A stretch of DNA of 64,000 nt from Isoetes taiwanensis (Eukaryota; Streptophyta; Lycopodiopsida; Isoetales; Isoetaceae): contig JAJEKV010000031.1 in the NCBI GenBank assembly GCA_021234155.1, positions 15,617,748 to 15,681,747 on the forward strand, given 5' to 3'. The notes beneath the pieces were generated by a model. It was not told where the DNA came from. It searched no databases and worked only from the letters and a program-made list of their open reading frames with translations. Both the position numbers and the translations under genes were made by a program. Positions 1-11,400 of the stretch are shown piece by piece. Positions within the stretch are counted from its first letter, which is position 1, and each line of letters starts with the position of its first letter.

Positions 1-603
1 GAAGCATATGTGGTGCTGGGTCTGGAATAAATTGCTGCATCCCAAAGTTTCTACCTTATGGTGGAAACTCCTTCACAGATGTCTATGGGTTAATATGCTA
101 ATTCATAAGTTTTATCCCGCATTTCAGAACTCTGCCCACAGTGTAAGCGGCAAGTTGAGAGTCTCGAGCACTGCTTCTTTCTACGTGACCAAGTTCAGCC
201 AGTTTGGTCATGGCTACTATCTCTCTTCCATGTGGTCTTGACTAGCCAGCAGGTGCTTCTTGCCGTTTATCCTTCCACTTGGAACAGCTTGCAGCAACAG
301 GCTTTCCACTTAGCTTCAGGCTGCTTCTATTTGGAAAAGAAGTCGAATGTGTATCTTCAAAGGCTTGTCAATTAGTGTCGACCAACTTCTTCATGAGGCG
401 CAAGACAGATTGGAGGCATACCTATGTTCCCAGCTTGCTCCTGAGAAAAAACCTTTGATTTTTGAGGAATATTTGGGTACTCTTATCTTATGCATAGACA
501 GGTGGCTGCACTCAGTGGATTATCTTTGTCTGCTGAGATTTTATTCCTGTCTCTGCATCTATGTATGTACTTCTTCTAGAATATTGAATGAGAGTTTGTC
601 AAC

Positions 604-635
<32 letters not shown>
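1..635 (+). mobile_element. LINE 3' end with RT zinc-binding domain and poly-A
   Basis: This is the downstream end of a non-LTR retrotransposon whose 5' part lies outside the window. The first 120 bases read as a plant zf-RVT region (WCWVW, then KVSTLWWKLLHRCL). After a frame change near 125-135, the next frame continues with a CPQC and an EHCFF motif, which match the zinc ligands of that domain. The frame then decays, and an uninterrupted run of 30 A at 606-635 marks the 3' end. The family is well known: zf-RVT sits at the C-terminus of ORF2 of plant L1-like elements. The copy is broken by at least one frameshift, so I call it dead. A target duplication cannot be tested because the 5' side is missing. 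Confidence 0.8.
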
Positions 636-637
<2 letters not shown>

Positions 638-670
638 ATGTATATATGCGGACGAATTTTGTAATATGTA

Positions 671-1042
671 TATGGGATATTGCTCCCTCGTGTTAGGTTT
701 CTGCTGTAATATATATGTGGAATATTGCTCCCTCATATTAGGTTTCTGCTAGATTTCATTAAATTACAAAAAAGAGGGAAAAGAGCGTGGAAGAGGATCA
801 CATGTTGGAATTTATTATTTTCTAGACTGAATCCTCTTGCATGCCAGAATATGATAAGTTTCTAGCACCTAACCTTCTATCCATACTCTTCAATGAAACA
901 ATAAAAGAAAACTATTTATACATGCGTATGAGTTTTTAATCTATGCATGTGGAATATTGCTCCTTTCATGTTAGGTTTCTGCTAGGTTTCATTAGATTAC
1001 GAAAAAGAGGGAAAAGACGTGGAAGAGGATCACGTGTTGGAA
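671..1042. repeat. Three diverged direct repeats (GGAATATTGCTCC family)
   Basis: A motif reading about GGAATATTGCTCC followed by TTAGGTTTCTGCT occurs at 671-706, 715-810 and 943-1042. The last two copies match over roughly 96-100 bases, including AAAGAGGGAAAAGA and GAGGATCAC.TGTTGGAA. The first copy is only the left third. The repeats begin soon after the LINE poly-A tail. They have no coding capacity and their origin is unknown. Confidence 0.7.
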
Positions 1043-1691
1043 GGTGATGACATTCTGGCCTGCAATCTTCTTGCAGGCCCGAATGTCATGCTGCCATGTG
1101 GCATATACTATTTTCAAGAATGCTTGGCTCTAAGATCATTACAGATTTTTACTTATATTCTTTGGATATTATTTGCATTCCGAGTATTTTACTCACATTA
1201 AGAGATCTTTACATGCATTTTAGAGCATTTTTCTCATATAACAATTTCGTGATTAAGTTTACAGAAGATTCTAAATACTCTCTAGGAATTGAACCTTGGT
1301 GAAACAAAAATTTGCGACAGATCATAAAAAGGGGATTAAACCGAGGGGCATTCTTCAAACAAAAGCAGCTGCCATCTACCACTTGCCTCTGCTTCACAAA
1401 AAGGGGATTAAACTGTGGCTTGCAAAACTTCCAAGATCTAATCTACAACAAGAGAGAAGCTTAAAAAACTAGGATAACATGAATGCAAAAGAAAATCTTA
1501 ACTAGAATAGAGAACCGTTGGCAAGGTCTCAAGATCTTAACCTAAAAACGTTGAAAATTAGGATAGAATTGTAGATTCAACGGGCATTTGAGCTTAGCAA
1601 TTATGAGGCAGAAACAGAAGCATCCAATAATCTGAACAGAAAATTCTAAAGTATTTAATACTAAGAAGAAGAGATGCAAATGAAGCTGGAG

Positions 1692-1815
1692 GGACGGACG
1701 GACGGACGGACGGACAGACGGACGGACGGACGGACGGACGGACGGACAGACAGACAGACAGACACAAGTTTGATGTCGAAGATTAATTGGCCATGAGACC
1801 CAAACAATAGAAGGG
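1692..1815 (-). mobile_element. LINE-type 3' tail ending in a (GGAC/AGAC)n microsatellite
   Basis: A tetranucleotide tract of GGAC units, grading into AGAC, covers about 1692-1764. Read on the minus strand, it directly follows a segment (about 1800-1765) resembling the terminal 40 bases of two other LINE-like ends in this window (24155-24200 minus and 46605-46640 plus). Shared blocks are GGTCTCATGG.CCA, then CTTCG or CTCCG, then AC.T.AAA. I infer that the microsatellite is the expanded tail of a 5'-truncated minus-strand copy. Little sequence beyond the tail can be assigned to the element. Confidence 0.5.
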
Positions 1816-2380
1816 GCATGAAAGCCCAAAAGCACAGAGAGCTATTAATAGATAGAAATGAGCTACTGATAATATTGTGCTACTATTGTGATATTTAAAT
1901 TTTCTAGACATAGCCATTCCAAGAGTTGGAATTTTCACTGGTGATTGGTCTAGAATAATGGTTGCACCTACCTTATGAACTGCCCATTTTTTGTGCTAGC
2001 GTGTTTCCCTCACTTTGGAAAGGATTAAGAAGCAATAAAAAGGCGAAGGCGGACTAGTTTAGATTTTGAAAAGAAGGATATAGGAAGAAGGAAGTAGCAA
2101 AGTGTTTATACAGAAGGAGCAGGGTCGACCAGTAAGAACTACGAGAGAATCAATTAAAGAAAACTTTCACAATTCTAGGAATCCTCTCCTTCTTGCAGCA
2201 GCAATAGGGATTCATGATCTTGCAGGTGCCATGATCTTTCAGACGGCTCCTTCTTGTGGCGGCAAGGTGCTATAGTCTGGAGCTTGAAGACGACAGCATC
2301 ATCTTCCAGATGCAAGGCGCCATAGCTGGATGCATTGTTGCTAGAGCTTCATCATCACAACCCTAACCCAAACTTCATGT
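1816..2380. other. Unannotated spacer
   Basis: I see no gene, repeat or terminal structure that I can support in this 565-base stretch. Open frames are short and unlike known proteins. Confidence 0.4.
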
Positions 2381-2500
2381 TACAATAATGACTTTTTGGT
2401 CGGAATTGTGGTCGTGCTGTGTCAGGTGTGTCTCCGTCCTAACGTGCATTGGCATGCATTGGCACACCTTTAGGATTTCGACCAAAAAGTCATTCTTGTA
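2381..2500. mobile_element. Candidate 120 bp MITE with TA-flanked inverted repeats
   Basis: The arm at 2381-2406 and the reverse complement of 2475-2500 agree at 24 of 26 positions. The core TGACTTTTTGGTCG is perfect. Both outer ends are the dinucleotide TA, as expected for Tc1/mariner (Stowaway-like) target duplications, although the arm sequence is not the classic Stowaway terminus. The inner 68 bases have no coding capacity. It could also be a simple hairpin of other origin; more copies in the genome would settle it. Confidence 0.5.
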
Positions 2501-2668
2501 TGCAAAATTCAATCTCAAATGTTTTCCTGAAATTGCAAGAAATGTTGCACCGGAAAATGTTTCTCGAGGTCGATTTCTTTTTTGGGGAAATTTTTTTTCT
2601 AGGGTCTTTTTGGTTGGGCACTTTGGTTTTTTTTCTTTAACATTGTATGTAAACCAACAAACCTCATA

Positions 2669-2729
2669 TCAATGATTTAAGATTGTGGGGTCAACTAGTG
2701 AAATTTCAATGATTTAAGATTGTGGTGTC
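2669..2729. repeat. Short tandem duplication, 37-base period
   Basis: The 24-base block starting TCAATGATTTAAGATTGTGG occurs at 2669-2692 and again at 2706-2729 with one mismatch. Confidence 0.75.
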
Positions 2730-2966
2730 GACTATTACATCTTTTAATATATAGAAATTAGGTTAGTATTGTAATTAATTTAAAAATAAGAGAAATGCCA
2801 AAAAAAAAAAACCAAAGGCATCTTGAGGCATGCTTCCATGCAATACAACTACATCAGTATAGCAAAATATGTAGAAGTTTCCAAAAGTATAGCTTTATGT
2901 AAATGTGCATAGTAATATAGAAGGAGATCTAGTAAGCATTTAAATTTATAATTTAATTTAATATTA

Positions 2967-3447
2967 TCAAGCCATTTTAGGCCCCCAGGCCTCTATGGCA
3001 AATATGTATGTAGAGTTGCTAGCCATTCTAGAACGTTCTGTGCTTTCAAAGTCTGACATAATTTCAAATAACATCATTATATCCTTTCGTTCTTTCCAGA
3101 TGTCCTTCAGGTAGGAACTCAACTTATGAGTTGGCATACTTAGAAGTTCCTTCAATGTAGAAGCATGAACCCCATGTTGCTCCCTTAAGTGCACATATGA
3201 TGCGATTCCAAAAAGCATGCTTTTCTGTTTCTATCTCCAATTCTAGACAACCAGGGCAATACCTATTATAGCGTGGAGTGCCATTCCATCTACCAGTTTC
3301 TATATGAAGGGTATGCGATGACAATCTCAATTGGGAGATAGTCTTCCGATTATTCCTGTCAATATGTGTAAGGAGATATGCTTGCTCTTTATATTCATGT
3401 AAATCATTGATCTCATTGAGATAGAATCGCTTTTGGTGTCCCCACAA
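2967..3447 (-). pseudogene. LINE ORF2 C-terminal remnant
   Basis: On the minus strand, 3447 to about 3220 encodes a stretch with QLRLSSHTLHIETGRW, then YCPGC and EIETEKHAFW. This matches the C-terminal region of many LINE polymerases, in which an L.SH.L.IE.GR motif precedes a CxxC and a second pair of metal ligands (usually H...C; here H then W). The homology continues in another frame to about 2967 (LKELLSMPTHKLSSYLKDIW), so there is at least one frameshift near 3220. No reverse transcriptase core is present upstream, and I cannot see a poly-A tail on the 3' side. It is a dead fragment of a LINE family different from the one at 17.9-21.9 kb. Confidence 0.65.
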
Positions 3448-3805
3448 GACCTACTTGCCACATTTTCCTCAATACTATCTTGGCAACCTGCTCATACATA
3501 ACACATAAGGAAAATAGTAACACCTAAGGAAAATTAATATTGTTGGAGAAAAGACCAAAAGACAAGAAGACTAATCAACTGTAGCTTCATCATCTATAAA
3601 TAAACATCTTCACGCTTTTCTCGCTTATGTGTCTGAGAAGAAATTAACGACATCCTCCTCGAAGCTACGCCCCTCTCGCATAAGATGGAAGGACACTGCA
3701 AGGGTAAAGGTAAAAAGTCGTTAGCGGGGAGAATTTAATATAAATAACATCCACTACGTGAAGGGAAATTTTTAATGACAATGAAGTTAGATGCCAACTC
3801 ACTGA
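3448..3805. other. Spacer downstream of the methyltransferase-like gene
   Basis: No gene is supported here. It lies between the LINE remnant and the stop codon of the minus-strand methyltransferase-like pseudogene, so it may include that gene's 3' untranslated region. Confidence 0.4.
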
Positions 3806-5662
3806 CTAGTCTGAAGGTTCATCCACATCTTCGACATGCACATCACTAGATTCCCCGTCGGAATCAGCATCATGCCTTGCTTCCTCTCTTTTCATGCATC
3901 CACGAAGTGACCTCACCAAGTCCACGAGCTCATCATCATTCTCTATTCCATAATAATGTGCACCGCGAATTGCGCATGCTTCCATCATAGAACCTGTGCC
4001 AGCAAAAAGATCTAACACGAAGCCACCATTAGGACAAAAACAGTGTCAAAGGAACTCCATGAGTCTAACAGATCTCTCCAATCCAAATCTAGAGTGTGCC
4101 GTATCGGGTAATGGTAACCTCTCTAGCACATGATGTAGCAAGCTATTGTTTTGATTCAAATCCTTCATAGAAAATACTTCTGCATGAAGTACCCAAAGTC
4201 AATGCCCACTCTACTATAAACTGCAAGATAACACCAATGATGTGTCATATTTCCCATATCATCCTTTGTGGTGCCAAGTGGATCTCTGTTTGTCAAGCAA
4301 TACAATCGACGTCTTTTCAAACTATATTTTCTGGCATGGCCATCCACCATGCTCAATTGGCCAGCTAAACACAAGCATACAACAACCCCATCATCATCAA
4401 TGCATAATGTAGCCAATGTAAAGGCATCTCCTACTAGCTGCGTTGTACATATATTCCACTTTGGTAGTGTGGAGTGCCCAATAGTTGGCATTTCATTCGT
4501 TGGGAAGTCTAATAACACCAGATGTGACCCCCAATTCCTGCTTACTCCTCCTCTTTTATAAACATGTCCGTTCATAGCCACTTGTCTCGCAATCTCCCTT
4601 ATTTTCTTGAAACTAGTTTCACCCTTCATGTTAATACTTCTTGCAATCTCAGAGACATCTTGAGATACCAGAGCCAAAGAAACATTTGCATATGTTACCT
4701 TTCCAGCAAAACTTGATAGTTTGGTATCCGTAAACAAATCAATTTCAACATCAGAATCTCCTTCTTTACCTTTCAATGTTTGACCATAAATTTTTCTTTT
4801 CCTCTTCCTTTCTGGCAATGGCTCATCATGTTTCTTTGCTGCTGTAGATGAAACCATATTCTTATGCATCTCCTCTTCTTCTTCTGGAATTTTTCCTTGT
4901 GGAAAATCAATCCACCATGGGCAATTACATATCTCAAATTCAGATAAACCACCTGTCCTATCCAAGTTTCCCTTGCTAAAATACATAGACTCAACACCTT
5001 CTGATGTGGCCCATCCAGCTACCAATAGCGGCATAATAGCAATGTACTTGCTCTTCACACAAAAACTTAGGTATCTACATGTATAAAAAAGACATGAGAT
5101 GAATGTAAGTATGATAAGTAATATTATTAACTATAATAATATATAAAAAAAAGTGAAACAAAGAAATGAAAATTCTTGCCTAAAGCAAACTCGTTGCGCT
5201 GCTCTCTTGATCTCAATAGCATCCTCTAACTTGGAAGTTATGGACATGTTTCTTTCATAAGCTTTGAACATATTTTAGCTTGAACTTCCGAAACCATTTC
5301 GCTAGATCCTTGCCACCATAGTTGATGACTAAGTTATCTTCCTCAAGGATTGAATCTAGTGTGTCTTTTGTTTTCAAAAAAGATGCTCCAACCATGTCTC
5401 CTTCTTCACCCAATCATGAAAATCTTTGTCATTGTTAGGAACCTTAAAACTATGCACAATAGCTGTGTTTGCAGTCATCCAATTCAACCATCTAACTCTT
5501 ACAGGTGGATCAATTTTAGCTCTAGTAAGATCATACAGTTTCTCAACAGTCAAACGCAAATATGAGTTGTCCAGTTCCTTGCTAGTGACCAAATTAATCC
5601 AATTATTACCAAGTTCAGGATTCAGTATTGCCAAGTACTTTCCCATTTTCTTCACCCACTTC
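3806..5662 (-). pseudogene. Methyltransferase-like gene, C-terminal block (part 3 of 3)
   Basis: This is the 3' portion of a gene whose upstream exons lie at 17276-17897 and 21966-22637. Reading on the minus strand, 5662-5374 encodes a stretch containing WVKKMGKYLAILNPELGNNW and continuing to about 5179 after a frameshift at a T-run. An intron (GC..AG or similar) ends at 5075. The next exon, 5074 to about 4165, carries a basic patch (PERKRKRK), then HLVLLDFP where this class has a D-P-P-Y/W-like motif IV, then a beta-strand-like GVVVCLCL. After another frameshift near 4170 and an in-frame stop near 4057, 4018-3806 reads FVLDLFAGTGSMMEACAIRG and GIENDDELV, a clear AdoMet-binding motif I. The motif order IV then I is that of beta-class amino-methyltransferases (N6_N4_Mtase). 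The inactivating changes make it a pseudogene. The exact substrate, DNA N4 or N6 or other, is not knowable here. Confidence 0.65.
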
Positions 5663-5667
5663 GTCTT
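5663..5667. repeat. Target site duplication GTCTT (left copy)
   Basis: GTCTT immediately precedes the element's TGTGACG terminus and is repeated at 17271-17275 immediately after its CGTCACA terminus. Removing the element and one copy restores the reading frame of the methyltransferase-like gene across the junction, which supports these boundaries. Confidence 0.9.
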
Positions 5668-7377
5668 TGTGACGTCCCCTACTCGCATACGGTGCACTCA
5701 CCGTATACAAACAGGAGTTCTTCCCCCATACCAGCTCCATGCCGATACAGGGCCCTTCACATAACACTGCAACCGTGACGGGTTCCAGTGGGAAGAGTGA
5801 AAGGGTCATTGTACCCCGTCTCCCTCAGGGCCTACCTAGCTGCGGAAGCGTAAACATACATGTCAGTATATAAGAGCAACACATATACCCACCCTTCTGG
5901 GTGGCACATCACATCTGCAAAAGACAATGATCAGCACAATGCATAGAGGAAATCCTACCCAAGGCTCAGACTCAAAGGGAGGACTGACGCTTGGGTCTCG
6001 AGTTCATTGCGCATGTAATTCATGGCAATGGATTTGGTCGGCATAAGAACATGGCTTAGGGTTGTCCACTCCATCCGCCCCCTCTTGTGCACACACTTTG
6101 CAGAGTAGGCTGAAAAGTGTTGGGACCTGACTGTAGCCCGCCGGATGCATAGCCAAAGGGCTATTCCTGGGTTTCATCTCCCCAGTTCCGATGGGGCAGG
6201 TAGGGATCACTCCCTCCAGAGATCTACATGCTGACTCAAGGTGACTAGAGGGCCACTGCCCGTATTCGACTTGAACTCAATGGAAGGTCATATCCACTAC
6301 CTCACGAGTGTCGAGCCCATGCCTTGCCCACACGCAGTGGCAAGCCATTAGACCTAGTCACAATGATCCCCGGCAGCACTAACACACCATAGGGATCGTT
6401 CAAGAGTCGAGAACACCTAATCTCCTTATAAGCCGGGCCCGCCCCTTCACCCACAACCCGGGTGTGGCTCTTTGCAGGCACAGTGCCGATCTACAAGGTG
6501 TGCTAGAGAGGCTACTCTAGGAGCATCAACTACAAAGCTTTAGGTCTCTACCCCCCTTCCCAATACAAGGAGTTCATAGAGATACATCATACATATACTT
6601 CACAGAGAACTAAAGAACTAGATCTAATCTACATCATAGAGTTAGGTTCTTTAGTTAGAATCTGCTATCTAGAGATCTAGAGGGCTGCTATGGGCAATTT
6701 AAGAGGCTAAACCTACTGATTCGATGGCTGAAATGGGGTTTAGACTACTAAATTGCCTAAATACCTGATCCTTGAGTTCCTCCTCCTGACCTGAGCTCGA
6801 CCATCCTGCTGAAACGCTTGAATCAAGGGAAACTAACGTTGCAATCCTCTCAGGCAGAGTCTGGGAGGCGGTTTTGGCTGTTGAGGCAGCCAAAACAGAG
6901 TTCTAAAACCCTAGAAACGAAAATGGGCAAGTTAGGGTTCTCCTACTTAAATAGACAAGGGGGTTGGCTAGGGTTTCCAATTATCCCCTTTAGGCATGTG
7001 GGATAATTGGGAAAAGGGCCCACTTGCCTTTAAGGGCTAGGTGGCCAAATGTGCCCACATGGAAATGTGTGCACCCAAATGTGCTCACATGGAAATGTGT
7101 GCACATTAATGAATGTGTACATTGGAAAATGTGCACATTAATTGCACCTATGGGTATGGCCCACTTGGCATCAAGTGGCCACATGGAAATGTGTGCCCAC
7201 ATTAATGTGTACATTGGAAAATGTGCACATTAATACTAATGCACATTCTTAGCAAGTTGCCCCTAGGGGCTACCCCTTGGCTACACGTTGGCGTACCGCG
7301 TCGGTCGGGTGGCGTGTACGCGTGGCGTGGCGATTACAATATACGCCCCGGAGCGATATTGGCTTTGGAACGTCACA
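5668..7377 (-). repeat. 3' LTR of the 11.6 kb element
   Basis: This LTR is 1710 bases long and aligns end to end with 15560-17270. It contains short internal repeats around 7050-7240 (variants of ACATGGAAATGTGTGCAC and AAAATGTGCACATTAAT), which create spurious short reading frames. On the minus strand it is the downstream LTR because the polypurine tract adjoins it. Confidence 0.93.
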
Positions 7378-7393
7378 TTCTCCCCACCTTGAA
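7378..7393 (-). other. Polypurine tract
   Basis: On the minus strand the bases just before the 3' LTR read AAGGTGGGGAGAA, a typical plus-strand primer tract. The same position in the chromovirus (26160-26172) and in the LTR remnant at 34721-34735 carries a similar G-rich purine run. Confidence 0.8.
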
Positions 7394-7660
7394 ATGATCT
7401 TTGTCCAAGCATCGTGGTTCTCCCCACCTTGGAATCTTCCTAACCTGCAATGAACCTGATGCATACGATATACTACTATAATACTTACACATTTATTACG
7501 ATTACCTTAAGATAATATTTTTAAATCATTATTACGCCATTACATTATCAAATAAGTTGTCAATTCAGAACTTCTACTAAAATAAGGTACTTATTAGTTT
7601 CTATTATCACAACATTTAGTTTATCACAATTTAACACTTTCATATACAATTATTATTTAA

Positions 7661-7993
7661 GGTACTCTTCATTCCTTGCAACACATTCCAACAAAATTTG
7701 TGTTGCGTGTCTTCAGACCTTAAAATCCTGCATTAATTTTACAATATCTATAATTACATACTTACTATCTTAATTATTAGAATTACTCTAAGGTAATGTT
7801 TAAGACATTACTATTTCGTTATCCTATTAACTTATCACATCATAACTTAATCCACGCAAGGTAATTATTAAACTTACTTAATACAAAATTTAAGTTTATC
7901 AAAAGTTTATCAATTTCATACAAAATTTACACTTCTAAGGTACCCTTCATCCCTTGCAACACATTATAACAAAATTTGTGTTGCAAGCCTTCG
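7661..7993. repeat. Duplicated segment with CTTGCAACACA hairpin
   Basis: A segment of about 54 bases (GGTAC.CTTCAT.CCTTGCAACACA to TTGTGTTGC) occurs at 7661-7714 and 7939-7993. In the second copy CTTGCAACACA and TGTGTTGCAAG form a perfect 11-base-pair stem around a 13-base loop; the first copy is slightly imperfect. Weaker similarity extends upstream of both copies, so the unit is probably a diverged tandem duplication of about 280 bases. Confidence 0.65.
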
Positions 7994-8079
7994 AAGTTCG
8001 ACCTCCTTGCCCTCGGGCTCTATTGGCCTGGGGTCCGACACTACCTATTATTAATTATTACAAAACATTTTGGTTATAT

Positions 8080-8490
8080 GGTGACCACCCCACCTATCTA
8101 CATGGATGCATGGCTAATCTCCCGGCGTAGGAAGAGGGTGGATCTTCCATTATGGCCGTGGAGACAGCGCCTATATGCCTATATGCCGCTCATGCCTACA
8201 CCTCTAGTTGCCCAGCGTGGAGGATATCCTTCCCGTGGGGCGGAAGGATAGATTCCTCCTATCAAAGCATATATGGGGCTAAAGGTGCCTTTCCTATCAA
8301 TGCATTCCTTAATGACCTCCTTTCTCTCTCGAGGTCATCTACTTCCGCGGGACGTAAGTAGACTTTCTAATCTACCTTCCACTCGCCCAGTGAACGCGGT
8401 CCATGCCTACATTGACATTACACCATGCCCTAGAGATCACCGTAGTGGTCTCATCATCGGTAACAACGCATGCAATCCATACCAAGCATA
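8080..8490 (-). other. 3' noncoding region shared with the chromovirus
   Basis: Blocks such as CATTATGGCCG, CATTGACA.TACACCA.G, CCTAGAGA.CAC and TCTCATCATCGGTAAC occur in the same order here and at about 26560-26745, next to the chromovirus 3' end. In both elements the blocks lie between the polypurine tract and the interior. This is the best evidence that the 11.6 kb element derives from the same lineage as the chromovirus. Confidence 0.65.
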
Positions 8491-11400
8491 GGTTGCATGC
8501 GCAGATTAATCTTAACTACACATGAAACTAATCTAAACACAAATCGACATGCCTGAGCCAATTTTTTTTTTTTTTTTTATGGCTCCCTTAATGCATGTGA
8601 TTAACATAATTACCCTAAGGTAATATTTATGAATTAACATTATCATAGTATTGGATATATTACTTCCGATAGTACAATTAAATTTACTCTAAGCTTTGCA
8701 ATATTTAACGACTTTTAGATCGCGATTATTTAAACAATAACCCTACTTCCGACCTATTGTTACATAGACAAGGTTTTAATTATCATACACAAGAATTAGA
8801 TGTGCTTCTTATTCTCTTCCTTGGGTCCTGCATTACCCTTGGAAATATATCCCTAAGATATACTTAAGTATATCCGAATTCTATTTTCTATCTATATTTA
8901 TAAGGACCCCGAGGTCATATAGCTATCCTTGGAAGGAATTGCGTCCTTGCGAAGGATCAATTAACATGCTACCTCACATTATCGTTGTTATTTAACTTAT
9001 TTCCCTATGATACATATACATGCAACAATTTCTATGCAGTTATTAGGATCTATATTTAACTTATCAATAAGACACATTAAAGCTTATAATACATGCGCAC
9101 ACCTTACCTAAGGCTAGAACGCATCCACCCATTGAGCTGGCGTTGAGTACTTTGGAGATGACTTGGTCGTTGCATTGCTCCCATAGTTTTGCTCCACTTC
9201 ATTGGTGTAGTTAGCTACTACGTCAGTCTCGCACGTTGAAGGCCTCCTGAGCCTAAGGTATCTATCTATTTTACGCTCTATTCGCTTCGGCCATTGCCGG
9301 AGTGAACTCTATTCTACGGGTCGGTCAATTCGATACAAGTACGTTCAATCATAAGATTGAGCCCTCCCACTTTCTTCGAAAAGAAATTGGTCCTGCACCC
9401 CTTCAATGACGTTGTACACAACGTCATATCTATTCTCTCCCCTTAAGAGGTTATACGCTTCTTATTTCGCATGGGTTACCTACTTAGTTAGAACGATTCT
9501 AAACCACAAGGTTTTGTCATCATGACAATTCCTTTTGTCTCAAAAGACTATTTGATTACTATAATTCTTATTTTAGATGTACCTTGCATGTACTATTATT
9601 TTATTATTCTAGAGATTCCCCCTTTCTTAGTTATTTAAACTCTTGGAATATTCCTACCAATCGAATTGATGTCATCGTAACAAGTTGGCCGGACTTGTTA
9701 GATTACTTCTTTTCTTTCAGTTGGATTATTCTTTAGGAGATACTAGATTTATACATGGTCAACAATTATCCTAGTAATGATTCCTTCTTAGTGAGGAGAT
9801 CAATCTCACCAAGTGGTTTCAATACATTGGATGTCTATTAACAATCGTGTATAATTATAGTTACTCCTATGCATTTCCTTCCCAATCTTGACGCTTTTAG
9901 CTCAATATTGGGGCAATCCTTTCGCCGAGAATATCCGAAATGCCTTTCTAATCCCAATATGGATGTTACCATCCATACATTTAACCTACTAGGCCCCGTG
10001 GCCTTAGATCTTTGAGCTTGCTAGAAGCTCATCCGCATTTCGTTCTGCCGCTTGAAGGAGCAAGGTAACGTTCTTCCGATCGCTCGCCGATCTCCTTTGA
10101 CGGTGCATTTTGCTCTTTGAAGTAGAGGTTGGCGTTGTTCGCTAGGAGCCTCTCATTGCTGGTGGCTTTGATGGCGTAGTTGATCACTTGAAATCTTCCA
10201 TGCCGCTTTTCAAAAAGCCCTGAAGGTGGCGCCCGTTGAAAGAGATCTTTTTCATCTTGAACTCTTTGTCTTGGCAGCTAAAGGGCGACTCAAGATCCGA
10301 TATTGTTTCTTCGACTCCATCGATGCCTCATACGCCGTCGAGTTGTTCAAGAGTGTTGGACGATGCTGATTGCTTCACTTCACCCGCAACTTGCATAACA
10401 TCTCTTCCTTTGATCCATTGCGCTATGGGAGGGAAGGAATAACAAGGGAACTATACATGCAAAACATATAGCTTACATAATTACAATTATACTACTAGAG
10501 CTATTAGGTCTCCCTTGTGCCTCCCTTCGAGTTGCGCACCTACTCCTTGGCAATGTCATCGGTGTTCCTCCCGGTGCAATGGTGTTGACGATCTATATCC
10601 TCCTATTTGTACGTCAGCTCATACCCCGGGGTAACTTGTTGAAATACTTGGGCCCTCCGACGTTTGTCGGCTATGGCACAACCGCTTTGCATCACATTCT
10701 AACTAAGGTGTGCTTGTCGTTGATGCTCCGACATTTCAGTCTGCTTCTTGATCCTGTTCTCGGGCAATAATTGTTCCCCCCTTCATGATACTTGAAGCTA
10801 TTTGGAGGCGTCTCTTGAGGCTGTGCGCGATTCCTTTGGCTATACTCCTCTGGAGTTGTTCTCTTAGTAGTTGTTCTTTGAATCGTTCATCCTTGGGTTC
10901 ACCAAGTTGCATGCAAGGCCGCGTGCAAGTCATCGGCTCGCCTCACCTAGTTGGTTCTCCATCGAGCTTCCAAACTTCCTCGTTTGATCCCCTCGATCGC
11001 ATGGCTTGGACGTTAACACGTTCCACAGTGCTATGCCGTCTTCTTGCCTTGAGGTACCCTCCGGTGGCTTTGATTGTGCTCTTCGTTTTGGTCTATTGCC
11101 TAGGGGAGCTCGTGGAAGAAGTCGGTTGCTAGCACTTCTCCAGCTTTCAGTTCGACCTTTGTCCCTCTATGCATGCTCGGTCTCTCGGCAAGTAAAGCAT
11201 CATGGCTCTCCTCCTGGCTGGCTATATTGTTCGGGATGATGGATCCTTGTATTTGCGCAGCTTGACCCTTGAGTTGAAGAAGTACCTGCCTTAGATATAC
11301 TCTTGTCGTTGAATAGCCTGGCTATTATTTTGAACTCTCTTTTCGCCGAAGGTGCTTCAGTTGCTATCCTTGTCGTTAAGGTGTCGAATGCTTCTACCTT

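Noticed and set aside
1542-1835. Minus-strand open frame of 97 codons with a Pro-Ser-Val-Arg run
   Set aside because: The run is the translation of the GGAC microsatellite; nothing else supports a protein.
3806-4018. Bacterial DNA methyltransferase contamination
   Set aside because: The upstream exons have plant-type introns and are interrupted by plant retrotransposons with a target duplication, so the block belongs to the host chromosome.
4268-4561. Plus-strand open frame of 97 codons
   Set aside because: It is the antisense shadow of the methyltransferase-like exon.
5865-5877. TATA box (TATATAAG) of the LTR
   Set aside because: It is on the plus strand, whereas the primer site and polypurine tract show that the element is transcribed from the minus strand.
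7024-7233. Pair of overlapping open frames (also at 16881-17124) on both strands
   Set aside because: They lie inside the LTRs and are made by short internal repeats around ATGTGTGCAC; identical copies in both LTRs reflect LTR identity, not coding constraint.
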